A stretch of DNA of 64,000 nt from Tetrahymena thermophila SB210 (lineage: Eukaryota; Ciliophora; Oligohymenophorea; Hymenostomatida; Tetrahymenidae): assembly GCF_000189635.1 (NCBI RefSeq), contig NW_002476372.1, positions 1 through 64,000 of the forward strand. The letters are read 5' to 3'. The notes under the pieces were generated by a model. That model searched no databases, was not told the origin of the DNA, and was given only the letters and a program-made list of their open reading frames with translations. Below are positions 25,092-37,708 of this stretch, piece after piece. Position 1 is the first letter of the stretch. Every line of letters begins with the position of its first letter. A program made the position numbers and the translations under genes.

Positions 25092-25886
25092 ATGAATAGA
25101 TTAATTCAATTTTTTATTGAAAAAAATGCTTAATAAATTTACCAACCAAATGAAAGGTAAATGAATATATTAAGTGTTTAGATATATCTTATTTTTTTTA
25201 GAACTAATAATAATTTATATATTTATTTATTATTAATACATTATTATCAAATTTTACTTTTTACAAAAAGCTTCATAAAGTATACTAAACGAGAAAAAAA
25301 GAGAAAGGATACAAAAGGAAATTTATAGTATTTGGAAAATGCAATGACGTCCATATAAAAAGAAAGAGAAATTATATCAGCCTATCATAAAAATAAAAAA
25401 GACACAGTTTTAAAGAATTTTGCATTAGAATTATTTTAGCCAAATAGAAACATAATTTAAGAATAATAGGTTATGAATCAAATAGATTTAAGAATAAAAT
25501 AATATTCAATTGAAGTAAGCTAAATATTGGGTGACGATCCTAAAAAGAACTAATAATCAAATGAATAAAATGCATAAATATACAATAAAATACAAAGTGA
25601 ATTAGATTAATTAGCAAATCATCACTCTTATTCTCAGCCTGATAAAATAAATCATTAAAATTAAGACTTCTAAAATAGGAATTATTAAAGATACAATAGC
25701 GATCAAAATTAATAGAATAAATTGAAAAATGAATAAATACTATCTTAATTATAAAATGTTAAAGATGAAAAACAACTTCTTTATTATTGGCCACAATTGA
25801 TTTAAATTTTAAGATAATAAGAGTAGAGAATTAATGAATTAGAAAATAAATCAAATATTAATAATATGAATACAATCTATAAATGA
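25092..25886 (+). CDS. Small Gln/Asn-rich protein with one intron, unknown function
   Basis: Exon 1 25092-25156 encodes MNRLIQFFIEKNAQQIYQPN. A GT-AG phase-2 intron spans 25157-25270. Exon 2 25271-25886 ends in TGA, giving 226 residues. Exon 2 begins with a basic stretch (SFIKYTKREKKRKD), then TKGNLQYLENAMTSIQKERE and a helical, charged segment, then Gln/Asn-rich sequence, ending near WPQLIQILRQQEQRINELE, a possible coiled coil. The frame is about 205 codons in exon 2, open only with TAA/TAG as Gln. A degenerate copy exists at 17983-18385, showing the sequence was once duplicated with the adjacent array gene. No family was recognised. The intron and start are predictions. Confidence 0.55.
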
Positions 25887-27124
25887 ATCAATCTACAAAT
25901 AGTAATTCTATCTATATAATTATTCAATAATAAACCAATGTATAATATAAATTACTTATTATTTATTATTTTTCTATTCAATTAATAGTGTTCTGAATTT
26001 AATCTTTCAAAATATTTCAAAAGCGATTCAAAAATCAATATTAATTTTAAATAAAAATATTAAAATTAATTTTATATTTAATTATTCCAAAATATTCATT
26101 TTAATAAAAGATATATTCATAAATAATATTTATAATTTTTAAAATAAAAAAATTATTTTATTAAGAGTGTACATTCGTCTAAATTAAAAACTAATATCAC
26201 TAATTTAAATATTGTCGTCTATTAACATAACAAAAATCAATTATTATTTTCATTACTTTTTAATAACTTAACCTTCAGAATACTAATTAAAAGGGACACC
26301 TAATAAGTGTTCAAAAAAAAAAATTCTTTGCTAATAAAAGACTCTATATAAATAATAATAAAAATTTTTATGTATCATTTTTGTGGAATATACATATAAT
26401 ACAATATAAATAGGATTTTTATTCTTTCTTTTAATTTTATAATACATATACTTATATATTTATTTATTTAATTCATTAAAAGTAATATGGTAAAATTACT
26501 TTCTATGTAAAATGTATGAAATATACTAGAGAAATACTTAAGAATAATATTATAATGCAATCACCTAATTGATATTTTTGATATTTATTTTATAAAATAA
26601 AAAAGTTTTTTTAAATTTATTCAATATAATTAACATATCTCTAGTAGTAAGTAGGTAAGTTGTTAGCTAAATTTTATTTAGTTTTCTCTTAAATGAAGTA
26701 AAAATTATCAAAAATCTAAGAAAAAAAATCATTTAATAAAAATGGAACTTTAATCTAGTCACTTATCTTAAATCCAAAATTATTGAAACTATTTAGTGAA
26801 ATATTTATTTGATAGATTGCTTTGTTAATACATAAGCTTAAAAGTTAGTAAATTCTTAATCGTTACAGTAAATTTAAAGTAATTTTTTACATTATAATTT
26901 GATTTGTGTGAATGTTGAGTTTTTAAAAAATAAATAGCGAAATTGTTATTATCTAAAGCAAATAATTAATAAGAAAACCACTTTATATCTGAAATTTTAT
27001 TGGCTAGTTTTTAATTAATTAATAATCTTTTTATTTCTTAAATAACATTAATATATTTCTCCTTAAGTAGCTGTAGTAAAACTCTTGTTAAAAAGCTTTA
27101 AAAAAATAATTTGACTTAATAAAA
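25887..27124 (+). promoter_or_regulatory. Intergenic; conserved upstream block of the A2 genes
   Basis: No gene was supported. About 26460-27124 is one of several related upstream blocks (also about 29930-30577 and 34860-35539), each ending a few bases before an A2-type ATG. Their conservation, including short motifs near the start such as TTAATTAATCAATAAT, suggests co-duplicated promoters. No individual site can be named. Confidence 0.5.
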
Positions 27125-29484
27125 ATGATATATTCTAAGTTAGATTTTTTTTCTTCTCATTTTACATTCAATACAGGTAATCAATAAGCTAAGAGGGGCA
27201 CATTATTTGGTACAGCGCTCTCATTTTTTATCTTTGTGATAACACTATCGTACTTAGTCTACATAATAAAATAGTATATTAACAACTAAATAGAGCCTAC
27301 TTTTAGGTCTTAAAGCTTCATTAATGACGACTTGATCTCAGTTCCACTAAACAGTGACTTAGTTGGATTTAGATTTGAAAATGGAATTAGTTAGAGTATA
27401 TAATCCCCAGATAAGACCTACTTAGTTTATTTGGCTTTCTTTTTTTATAGTTCTCCTAATGATAATCAATTCATACCACTCAACGTAATCGATTGTACTA
27501 ACACTAATCTTATAGGATTTAAGTGCCTTGATTTTAGCAGTGTATAGAATTATACATTAGCTCTGAACACAAATTAGGACATTAAGTCATCAGTTTAGAT
27601 CTTTACTTATGGTTGTAGAGATATTGATACTTTAAAGACTTTTGTTCCTAATAATTGCGCTGAATAAAATGAAATTGACAGTATGATTAATGGCATCAAT
27701 TCCGTTTTAAGGTTTAAGCTTTTTACATCTTAATACAATACTACATCTTAAAGGATAGAGGAAAGATATAGAAATGCTTACATTTATACCATAGCAAGTT
27801 TATCCATAATAACATAATTTAAAACACAAAATTAAAACACTTCTATCAAACAAGGTTTAATAATTTAATCAGAATAAAACTTTGATTCACCAATCCAATA
27901 TAGTTAATAAGATTTAGGCTATGATAGGTAATACGCCCTACAATAAATTGGAGGTGGCGGATATAGCGTAGCATTAATTTTTGTTGATGAACTTGTTTAA
28001 CAAATATAAATTTAATATCCTACGTTACCATAAGCGTTTGCACTCGTAAATGGTATTTTTTCTGTCTTAATGTTTACAGGTATTTTTGCGAGAATGGTTT
28101 CATAAAATTCGATAAATAAAGACCTTTTCTTAATATTTTTAAAAAATATATACCAAGACAATTATTTACAAATTTTAAAAAACACCAAAAACATTCAATT
28201 GGCTGATGAAGAAGTTGTTGAGTCAAATAATGATGAATAAGATTTGTAAGAATAAAAAGAATGCGATTTAGAATCAAAAAGCGATAAAGAAAAGTTTTGT
28301 GATTAGCCAATAATAATACCAGCTTTTAAAAATAAATAGAAAACTTTATTGGAATAAGATCAATATAATAATAATATGTCTAATAACATAGAAAATATTA
28401 TGATAAATGTTTAAAATGATAATTAAAAAATTGATAACTAGTTAAATGAATAAACTAATAATTTTATGTCTTAAGGAGCCTAAAATAATTTTATGTCTGA
28501 AGAAGCATAAAATAATTTTATGTCTGAAGAAGTATAAAATAATAATATATCTTAAGGTGCCTAAAATAATTTTATGTCTTAAGGTGCCTAAAATAATTTT
28601 ATTTCTGAAGAAGCCTAAAATCATTTTACGTATTAAGGAGCTTAAAATAGTAGTATTTCTTAAGGAGCCTAAAATAATATAAGTGTTAAATAGAATTTTA
28701 TCACAGAGACGGAATCAATAATTTAGTCAGTAATAGGTGTCGAGCAGAAGGGTTTTCAAAGAGATCTTTTAAGTAATAATAATTCGCCATAAAATGCTAG
28801 ATTGATGAAATTTGTTTTAAATAAGTAATCAAATTTTTAATAGTATTAAATGAAAGAGAAAAATAGCATATTAGCAGAGAGTAGCTAAATTTTGATATAA
28901 AATTTTAATGCAATTAAAACTAATAAATGCACATACAAAAGAAAAGAAGATATTCCTTAGAAAAAGTAACATTCATTTTTTTAATTTATATTGATAAATA
29001 TTTTATTTTGAATTAAAGTTTTTAGAAATCAGAATAAAAAGAAGGTGGCATCAGTAAAATTTAATTATAAAAAGTTGAATACTAAATCAAAAAAGATTTA
29101 AATATTTTGAACTTCATACAAGATATAATTCTATTGAAAAAAGCTGTCATGATGATATTGACAAAAGATTAGCTAGCAGCGATGCATTTAATAGGTTGCT
29201 CATAAAATTTTTTAGAATTAAATTTGAGCAGTAAAAATTGCAATTTAAATTAACTAGGTAAATTTATTCATAATCTAGATAATTTTTAAATGTATTTTTA
29301 AATAAATAAAGAATATAGGAATAAGTTAAGCCATTATGAAATGTAACTTGCTATTTCATAATCTAAAAAATTCTAGGAGTAATATTTATCAGAATTTTTA
29401 CAAAGATGTACAAATGTTGAAAATACAAGCGAACTGGATTAAAGAATTGTGCAGACTATTTAAAAATGTCATTTAACTAACTGA
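27125..29484 (+). CDS. Two-TM Cys-containing membrane protein, subfamily A (A2), intact, with expanded tail repeat
   Basis: Exons 27125-28965, 29019-29257 and 29312-29484 (TGA), 750 residues, the longest of the array. MIYSKLDFFSSHFTFNTG is followed by membrane segment 1 (about 28-49), an ectodomain with the four conserved cysteines (NCAEQ motif), membrane segment 2 (about 304-326), and an acidic then Gln/Asn-rich tail. The tail holds eight tandem 9-residue units (see 28457-28672), where related genes have one or none. Exon 2 has LTKDQLAAMHLIGC and exon 3 KLSHYEMQLAIS. The frame is uninterrupted. Function is unknown; a surface or endomembrane protein is inferred from topology. Confidence 0.87.
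28457..28672 (+). repeat. Eight tandem 27-bp units in the coding tail
   Basis: Eight head-to-tail 27-bp units encode NNFMSQGAQ or variants (NNFMSEEAQ, NNNISQGAQ, NHFTYQGAQ). The sisters at 30578 and 35540 have a single unit at the equivalent place. The reading frame is kept because the unit is nine codons. Open frames on the opposite strand and in other phases here are by-products of the repeat. Confidence 0.95.
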
Positions 29485-30577
29485 AATAAACTCGTATTCT
29501 TTCTTTATTTTTTTATATTGTTATCATTTAAATGACCTAATTCTCTACCATAGTTCTCCTTAAATTTTCTGTATTATTTCGTACATGTTCATCAAAAAGC
29601 AAATTAAATATTTGATTAAACATTTTTTGGTTATTTTTTTGTTCTATTAGGTTCAAAACAAACCTGTTTCCAAACCTTTTTTTTATTTATTTTAATTTTT
29701 TAATTTTATATTAAATAATATTTATTATTCTACTAAGTCTATATTTCTAACTCAAGAAATAAATATCTGAGAATAGCTTTATGTAATATAATAATTAATA
29801 TTATTGATATTTATTTTAAAAATAAAAAAACATATTTAAATTTATTAAATAAAGTTAACTAATTATTATTAAAATTATTTTAAAAATAAGAATAAATATA
29901 TTTAGGATTTTTATTCTTTCTTTTAATTTATTGATATATTATTATTTATATAATTCATTAAAAGTATGAAGGTATAATTAATTTCTATGTAAAATGTATG
30001 AAATATACTAGAGAAAAACTTAAGAATAATGTTATTATTCAATCACCTAATTAATGTTTTTGGTATTTATTTTATAAAATAAATAAATATATTTCACTTT
30101 ATTCCATAAAATTAACATACCCTCAATATTAAGTAAGTAGTTAAATTTTATTTAATTTACTGTTAAATGAAGTAAAAGTTCTCAAATATCTAAGAAAAAA
30201 TCATTTATTAAAAATAAAAAAGAGTATAATATTATTGAAACTGTTTTGTGAACTATTTATTTGATAGATTACTTTGTAAATACATAACTTAAAAGTCAAT
30301 AAATTCTTATTCGTTACAATAAATTTAATGAATTTTTTTTACTTTACATTATAATTTTATTTGCGTGAATGTTGAGCTATAAATAAATAACGGAATTTTT
30401 ACTATCTAAAACAAATAATTAATAAAAAACAACTTTATATTTAAAACTGAATTGGCTAGTTCTTAATTAATCAATAATGTTTTTATTTATTAAACAATAT
30501 TAATCTATTTCTCCTTAAAGTAGCTGTAGTAAAAGTCTTGTTAAAAGCTTTTTATAAAATAATTAGACTAAACAAAA
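29485..30577 (+). promoter_or_regulatory. Intergenic; A2-type upstream block
   Basis: No gene was seen. About 29930-30577 aligns with 26460-27124 and 34860-35539 upstream of sister genes. A short TTCAAAACAAACCTGTTT sequence at about 29650 recurs in altered form at about 37985 and 40590. Confidence 0.5.
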
Positions 30578-32724
30578 ATGATATATTCTAAGTTGGATTT
30601 TTTTTCTTCTCATTTTACATTCAATACAGGTAATCAATAAGCTAAGAGAGGCACATTATTTGGTACAATGCTCTCATTTTCTATCTTTGTGATAACACTA
30701 TCTTACTTTGTCTACATAATAAAATAGTATATTAACAACTAAATAGAGCCTACTTTTAGGTCTTAAAGCTTCATTAATAATGACTTGATCGCAGTTCCAC
30801 TAAACAGTGACTTAGTAGGATTTAGATTTGAAAGTGGAAATTAGAGTACATAATCCCAAGATAAGACATATTTAGTTTATTTGGCTTTCTTTTTTTATAG
30901 TTCTCCTAATGATAATCAATTCCTACCACTCAACGTAATCGATTGTACTAACACTAATCTTATAGGATTTAAGTGCCTTGATTTTAGCAGTGTATAAAAT
31001 TATACATTAGCACTGAACACAAATTAGAACATTAAGTCATCAGTTTAGATCCTTACTTATGGCTGTAGAGATATCGATTCTTTAAAGACTTTTGTTCCTA
31101 ATAATTGCGCTGAATAAAATGAAATTGACAGTATGATTAATGGCATCAACTCTGTTTTAAGGTTTAAGCTCTATACATCTTAATACAATACTACATCTTA
31201 AAGGATAGAGGAAAGATATAGAAATGCTTAGATTTTTACCATAGCAAGTTAATCCATAATAACATAATTGAAAACTCAAAATTAAAACACTTCTATAAAA
31301 CAAGGTTTAATAATTTAATCAGAATAAAACTTTGATTCCCCAATTCAATATAATTAATAAGATTTAGGCTATGATAGGTAATACGCCCTACAATAAATTG
31401 GAGGTGGGGCATATAGCGTAGCATTAATTTATATTGATGAAATAGTTTAACAAATATAAATTTAATATCCTACGTTGCCATAAGCGTTTGCACTCGTAAA
31501 TGGTATTTTTTCTCTCTTGATGTTTACAGGTATTTTAGGGAGAATGGTTTCATAAAATTCAATAAATAAAGACCTTTTCTTAATATTTTTAAAAAATATA
31601 TACCAAGACAGTTATTTACAGATTATAAAAAACACTAAAAAATTTCAATAGCTTGATGAAGAAGTTAAATCAAATACAGAAGAATAGAATTTGTAAGAAT
31701 AAAAACAATGCGATTAAGAATCCAAAAGTGATAAAGAAAATTAATGTTATTCGCCAATAATAATTCCAGCTTTTAAAAATAAATAAAAAAGTTCATTAGA
31801 ATAAGGTCAATATAATAATAGCATTTCAAATAACATAGAAAACATCATTTTAAATGTTTAAAATAATAATTAATAAAATGAGTAAATTAATAATTTTATG
31901 TCTTAAGGAGCCTAAAATAATATAAACATTAAATCGAATTTTATCACAGAGACGGAATCAATAATTTAGTCAGTAGTTGGTGTTGAGCAGAAGAGTCTTC
32001 AAAGAGATTTTTTAAGTAATAATTCGCCATAAAATGCAAGCTTGATGAAATTTGTTTTAAATAAGTAATCAAATTTTTAATAGTATTAAACGAAGGAGAA
32101 AAATAGCATATTAGCGGAGAGTAGCTAAGTTTTGATATAAAATTTTAATGCAATTAAAAATACAAAATGCGCATACAAAAGGAAAGAAGATATTCCTTAG
32201 AAAAAGTAACATTCATTTTTTTAATTTATTTTGATAAATATTTTATTTTGAATTAAAGTTTTTAGAAATCAGAATAAAAAGAAGGTGGCATCAGTAAACT
32301 TTAATTATAAAAAGTTGAATACTAAATTAAGAAAGATTTAAATATTTTAAACTTCATACAAGATATAATTCTATTGAAAAAAGCTGTCATGATGATATTG
32401 ACAAAAGATTAGTTAGCAGCGATGCATTTAATAGGCTGTTCTTAAAGTTTTCTAGAATTAAATTTGAGCAGTTAAAATTGCAATTTAAATTAACTAGGTA
32501 AATTTATTCATAATTTAGATTATTTTTAAGTCGATTTTTAAATAAATAAAGAATACAGTAATAAGTTAAGCCATTATGAAATGTAACTTGCTATTTCATA
32601 ATCTAAAAAATTCTAGGAGTAATATTTATCAGAATTTTTACAAAGATGTACAAATGTTGAAAATACAAGCGAACTTGATTAAAGAATTGCGCAGACTATT
32701 TAAAAATGTCATTTAAGTAGCTGA
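30578..32724 (+). CDS. Two-TM Cys-containing membrane protein, subfamily A (A2), intact
   Basis: Exons 30578-32205, 32259-32497 and 32552-32724 (TGA), 679 residues. It has MIYSKLDFFSSHFTFNTG, membrane segments at about 28-49 and 303-325, four ectodomain cysteines, a charged Gln/Asn-rich tail with one NNFMSQGAQ unit, LTKDQLAAMHLIGC in exon 2 and KLSHYEMQLAIS in exon 3. The whole frame was read through without TGA. It is the sister of 27125 and 35540. The 3' flank is homologous to that of 35540 up to about 32911, where it breaks at a poly-G tract. Confidence 0.87.
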
Positions 32725-32927
32725 AATAAACTCATATTCTTTCTTAGTTATCATTTAAGTGATCTAATTCAATTCTATTGTTCTCCTTAAATTTATGTTT
32801 TATTTTGTACATTAAAATTAGATAAGGAATTTTATATAAATAAATAAATAATATTTATAATATATTTTAATATATATGTAGCTACTCTTGAGTAATTATT
32901 TCTCAGTAGGAATTAACCCTTTCTGAT

Positions 32928-32946
32928 GGGGGGGGGGGGGGGGGGG
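32928..32946. repeat. Run of 19 G at a rearrangement or assembly junction
   Basis: A homopolymer of 19 G in otherwise very AT-rich DNA. The left side follows the 3' flank of an A2 gene (compare 37875-37915). About 60 bp to the right, sequence resumes inside a B-type ectodomain. See findings. Confidence 0.95.
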
Positions 32947-33006
32947 TCGAGACTATAGGCAACTATAGCGATTTATTGATTTTGGATATTATATTTTAAA
33001 AATTCA

Positions 33007-34685
33007 TATACATTTTCACTTATAGATGTATAGACACAGACTAAGTAAAGACGACTGTACCTGATAATTGCGCTAGCGAAACAGATATCAATAATATGAT
33101 TAATAATATTAACTCAGGTATAGAATTTAAACTATTTACTTCTTAATACAACACAACTTCTCAACAGATTCAAGTTAACTATAGAAATGCCTTTATAAAC
33201 CCGCTTTCAAGTCAGTAAGTATTAACCTACTTAAAGTCACAGAAACAAATTACTTCTATTCAGCAAGGAGCTTTTATTTAGTAATCTACTTCGTTTTCAT
33301 CTCAGATATCTCATAGTTAATAATTTTAAACTTTTAATTCGCTTACAAGCTTAACAACTAGTAGGAATAGGGGCTTTTAGTTGTGCTTTTATTTTCCCAG
33401 ATGAAATTGTTCAATACATAAAAATTTAATACCTCTGTTCCTTAAGTTTTAGCACAAATTTATACTGTTTTTACTCTTCTAATGTTTTTAGGAGTTTTTG
33501 GCAGATAAATCTCAAAATAATTTATGAATAGCGAGTTGTTAATGGTTTTTTTTAAGAACTTATATCTTGATAATTACTTATAGATATTAAAATCTAATAA
33601 TATAAGTAATGATGAACCTTTGCAATAACAACCAGCCTAACAATTACAGTAAGAACAATCAAATAATTTAAAAAAAGATCACTATAAAATAGAGAAACAT
33701 AAAGGAAGATAGTAAGAAATTCAGAATTTGATATTTATTCACAAGTAGTTGTCCCAACTTTTAGATGTAAGTAGAAGTTTTAGTTGGATTAAGATTAATC
33801 ATGTAATTTACAAAACTAGTCTAATAATAACAATAATAATAATAACACATTAGAACCACTTAAGGATAATGACAGTATGACCTCTAGCCAAGTGAGATAA
33901 ATTTAATACAAGTTTAATACAGAGTAGTAAAATCCTAATATATATTTTAATAATTAAGAATAAGACTTAGAAAACATTTTTTATTCAATTGTAAAGCCTG
34001 AATCTTATAATTCCTAACCTAGTTAACAAACTGAGATTATTCAAAATGAGTCTTAAAAGCTATCCTTAAGTCCTTTAAAAAAAGGCAAAGTACTTTTACA
34101 AAAAAGTTGAGCTTTAACGAAAAGATTAAAGTGAAAACAAGAAAGAAGAAAGTAATTAAAAAAAACAGAAAAACTAAATATTAACCATTCATAATAATTA
34201 ATTTAGCAATTAAGTCAACCTTTGACATTTAATTTGAAGTAAGAAATTAATTTTTTAGCTCTATTGAAAATTAATGAAACTTCGTTTGTTTATTTATTTA
34301 TTTCTTAATTTATTTATTTATAGTTTGCCTTGCCGAAATAGACTTCAAAAAAAGATTAATGGATTGGACCCTAAAGAACAAAACCAAATTGAAGAATAAA
34401 TTGAAAATGATATGGATATATTGAATTTTTTTAAGGATATGCTGGTTTTAAAGAAAGCTATTATGCTGATACTGACTAAAGAATAACTAGCTTCGCTCTA
34501 GTTGGTTGGATGCTCATAACAATTTTTAAAATTGTATTTAAAAAATATGGAAGTTGGCTAGAATTATTAAGGTAAATTTAATTAGCTATTCTTATTCATA
34601 AAGTTATAAAATACTTTTCAGAAAAATTAAATAGCTTGACTCCATTTGAGGTGTAATTTGCAATATACAGATGTTTCAAATAAAG
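33007..34685 (+). pseudogene. B-type two-TM membrane protein, 5' truncated and frameshifted
   Basis: Homology to the B gene at 42343 starts abruptly in the ectodomain (YIFTYRCIDTDQ), so the start, first membrane segment and first two cysteines are missing. Against the B frame there is a one-base insertion near 33342 and a two-base loss near 33430. The tail is Asn/Gln-rich. Intron 1 (34239-34323) and intron 2 (34572-34621) are still recognisable. Exon 3 stops matching after about 34680, so the C-terminus is truncated too. It is a dead copy. Confidence 0.85.
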
Positions 34686-34689
34686 TAAC

Positions 34690-35539
34690 CCTTGTATTTT
34701 TTTTTCATGTATTTTTATATATCATATTTTTCTGAGAATAGCTATAAAATAATTAATATTATTGATGTTTATTTTACAAATAAAAAAACATATTTAAATT
34801 TATTCAACAAATTTAACTAATTTTTATTAAAATTATTTTTTAAAAAAGAATAAATATATTTAGAATTTTTATTCTTTCTTTTAATTTATTAATGTATTAT
34901 TATTTATAAAATTGATTAAAATTATGAATGTAAAATTAATTTCTATGTAAAATTTATTAAATATACTAGAGAAAAACTTAAGAATAATATTATTATTCAA
35001 TCACATAATTAATATTATTAATATTTTTTTTATAAAGTAAACAAATATTTATCTTTATTCAATGAAATTAATATACCCTCAATAGTAAGTAAGTTATTAT
35101 AATTTATTTAATTTACTCTTAAATGAAGTAAAAATTGTCAAATATCTAAGAAAAAATAATTTATTATAAATGGGGAGCTGAGTAAAATACTATTAAAACT
35201 ATTTTGTGAACTATTTATTTGGTAGATTACTTTGTAAATACATAAGCTTAAAAGTTAATAAATTGTTATTCGTTACAGTGAATTTAATAAATTTTTTATT
35301 TTACATTATAATTTGATTTGTGTGAATGTTGAGCTATAAATAAATAAATAGCGAAATTGTTATTATCTGAAACAAATAATTAATAAGAAAAACCAATTTA
35401 TATCTAAAATTGTATTGGCTAGTTCTTAATTAATCAATAATCTTTTTTATTTATTAAATAATATTAATCTATTTCTCCTTAAAGTAGGAGTAGTAAAAGT
35501 CTTGTCAAAAGCTTTAAAAAAATAATTAGACTTAAAAAA
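34690..35539 (+). promoter_or_regulatory. Intergenic; A2-type upstream block
   Basis: No gene was seen. About 34730-35539 aligns with the flanks before 27125 and 30578 and probably carries the promoter and 5' UTR of the gene at 35540. Confidence 0.5.
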
Positions 35540-37708
35540 ATGATATATTCGAAGTTAGATTTTTTTTCTTCTCCTTTTTCATTCAATACAGGTAATCAAT
35601 AAACTAAGAGAGGTACATTATTTGGTACAGCGCTCTCATTTTTTATCTTTGTGATAACATTATCCTACTTTGTCTACATAATAAAATAGTATGTTAACAA
35701 CTAAATAGAGCCTACATTTAGGTCTTAAAGCTTCATTAATAACGACTTGATCTCAGTTCCACTTAGCAGTGACTTTGTTGGATTTAGATTTGAAAATGGA
35801 AATAATTAGAGCACATAATCCCCAGATAAGATCTACTTAGTTTATTTGGCTTTCTTTTTTTATAGTTCTCCTAATGATAATCAATACATACCACTAAAAG
35901 TAATCGATTGTACTAATTCTAATCTTAAAGGATTTAAGTGCCTTGATTTTACCAATGTATATAATTATACATTTTCTCTTAACACTAATTAGAACATTAA
36001 GTCATCAGTTTAGATCCTTACTTATGGTTGTAGAGATATTGATACTTTAAAGACTTTTGTTCCTAATAATTGCGCTGAATAAGATGAAATTGACAGTATG
36101 ATTAATGGCATAAACTCTGTTTTAAGGTTTAAGCTTTATACATCTTAATACAATACTACCTCTTAAAGGATAGAGGAAAGATATAGAAATGCTTAGATTT
36201 TTACCATAGCGAGTTAATCCATAGTAACATAATTGAAAACTCAAAATTAAAACACTTCTATAAAATAAGGTTTAATAGTTTAAACAGAATCAAACTTTAA
36301 TTCACCAATTCAATATAGTTAATAAGATTTAGGCTATGATAGGTAATACGCCCTAATATAGGTTGGAGGTGGCGCGTATAGCGTGGCATTAATTTATATT
36401 GATGAAATAGTTTAACAAATATAAATTTAATATCCTACATTGCCATAAGTGTTTGCACTCGTAAATGGTATTTTTTCTCTCTTGATGTTTACAGGTATTT
36501 TTGCTAGAATGGTTTCATAAAATTCGATAAGAAAAGACCTTTTCTTATTATTTTTAAAAAATATATACCAAGACAGTTATTTACAGATTATAAAAAACAC
36601 CAAAAACTTTCAATAGGCAGATGAAGAAGTTGTTGAATCAAAAATAGATGAATAAGATGTGTAAGAATAAAAAGAATGCGATTTAGAATCAAAAAGCGAT
36701 AAAGAAAAGTTTTGTGATTAGCCAATAATAATACCAACTTTTAAAAATAAATAGAAAACATTATTAGAATAAGATCAATATAATAATAGTATTTCTAATA
36801 ACATAGAAAATATCATTTTAAATGCTTAAAATAATAATTAAAAAATTAATAACTAATCAAATGAATAAATTAATAATTTTATGTCTTAAGGAGCCTAAAA
36901 TAATTTAAATATTAAATAGAATTTTATCACAGAGACGGAATCAATAATTTAGTCAGTAATAGGTGTCGAGTAGAAGAGTTTTCAAAGAGATTTTTTAAGT
37001 AATAATTCGCCATAAAATACTAGCTTGATGAAATTTGTTTTAAATAAGTAATCAAATTTTTAATAGTATTAAATGAAGGAGAAAAATAGCACATTATCCT
37101 AAAGTAGCTAAGTTTTGATATAAAATTTTAATGCAATTAAAACTACTAAATGCACATACAAAATAAAAGAAGATATTCCTTAGAAAAAGTAATATTCATT
37201 TTTTAAATTTATTTTGATTAAATATTTTATTTTGAATTAAAGTTTTTAGAAATCAGGATAAAAAGAAGGTGGCATCAGTAAACTTTAATTATAAAAAGTT
37301 GAATACTAAATTAAGAAAGATTTAAATATTTTAAACTTCATACAAGATATAATTCTATTGAAAAAAGCTGTCATGATGTTATTGACAAAAGATTAGCTAG
37401 CAGCGATGCACTTAATAGGTTGTTCTTAAAGTTTTTTAGAATTAAATTTAAGCAGTAAAAATTGCAATTTAAATTAACTAGGTTAATTTATTCATAATTT
37501 AGATAATTTTTAAATGTATTTTTAAATAAATAAAGAATACAGGAATAAGTTAAGCCATTATGAAATGTAATTTGCTATTTCATAATCGAAATAATTCTAA
37601 GAGTAATATTTATCAGAATTTTTGCAAAGATGTACTAATGTTGAAAATACAAGCGAACTTGATTAAAGAATTGTGCAGACTATTTAAAAATGTCATTTAA
37701 CTGGCTGA
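35540..37708 (+). CDS. Two-TM Cys-containing membrane protein, subfamily A (A2), intact
   Basis: Exons 35540-37188, 37243-37481 and 37536-37708 (TGA), 686 residues. It has MIYSKLDFFSSPFSFNTG, membrane segments at about 28-49 and 304-326, four ectodomain cysteines, a Gln/Asn-rich tail with one NNFMSQGAQ unit, LTKDQLAAMHLIGC in exon 2 and KLSHYEMQFAIS in exon 3. The second intron has the donor GTTAAT where sisters have GTAAAT. Codon phase runs correctly from the ATG to both splice sites. Its tail half is the closest match to the downstream half of the chimeric pseudogene at 38420. Confidence 0.85.

Noticed and set aside
28074..28310. Minus-strand 78-codon frame
   Set aside because: Antisense to the tail of the gene at 27125 and not conserved in the sisters.
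28442..28682. Open frames on both strands over the 27-bp repeats
   Set aside because: They are frame shadows of the tandem repeat inside exon 1 of the gene at 27125; only the phase in register with that gene is supported.
15604..32724. Relation to the eukaryotic ER-Golgi cargo receptor N-terminal domain (LD.F...G motif followed by a TM)
   Set aside because: The short start motif and topology are similar, but nothing else could be aligned by eye; too weak to name the family.
32905..32925. AACCC next to the poly-G as a possible telomere seed
   Set aside because: No tandem CCCCAA or GGGGTT units are present.
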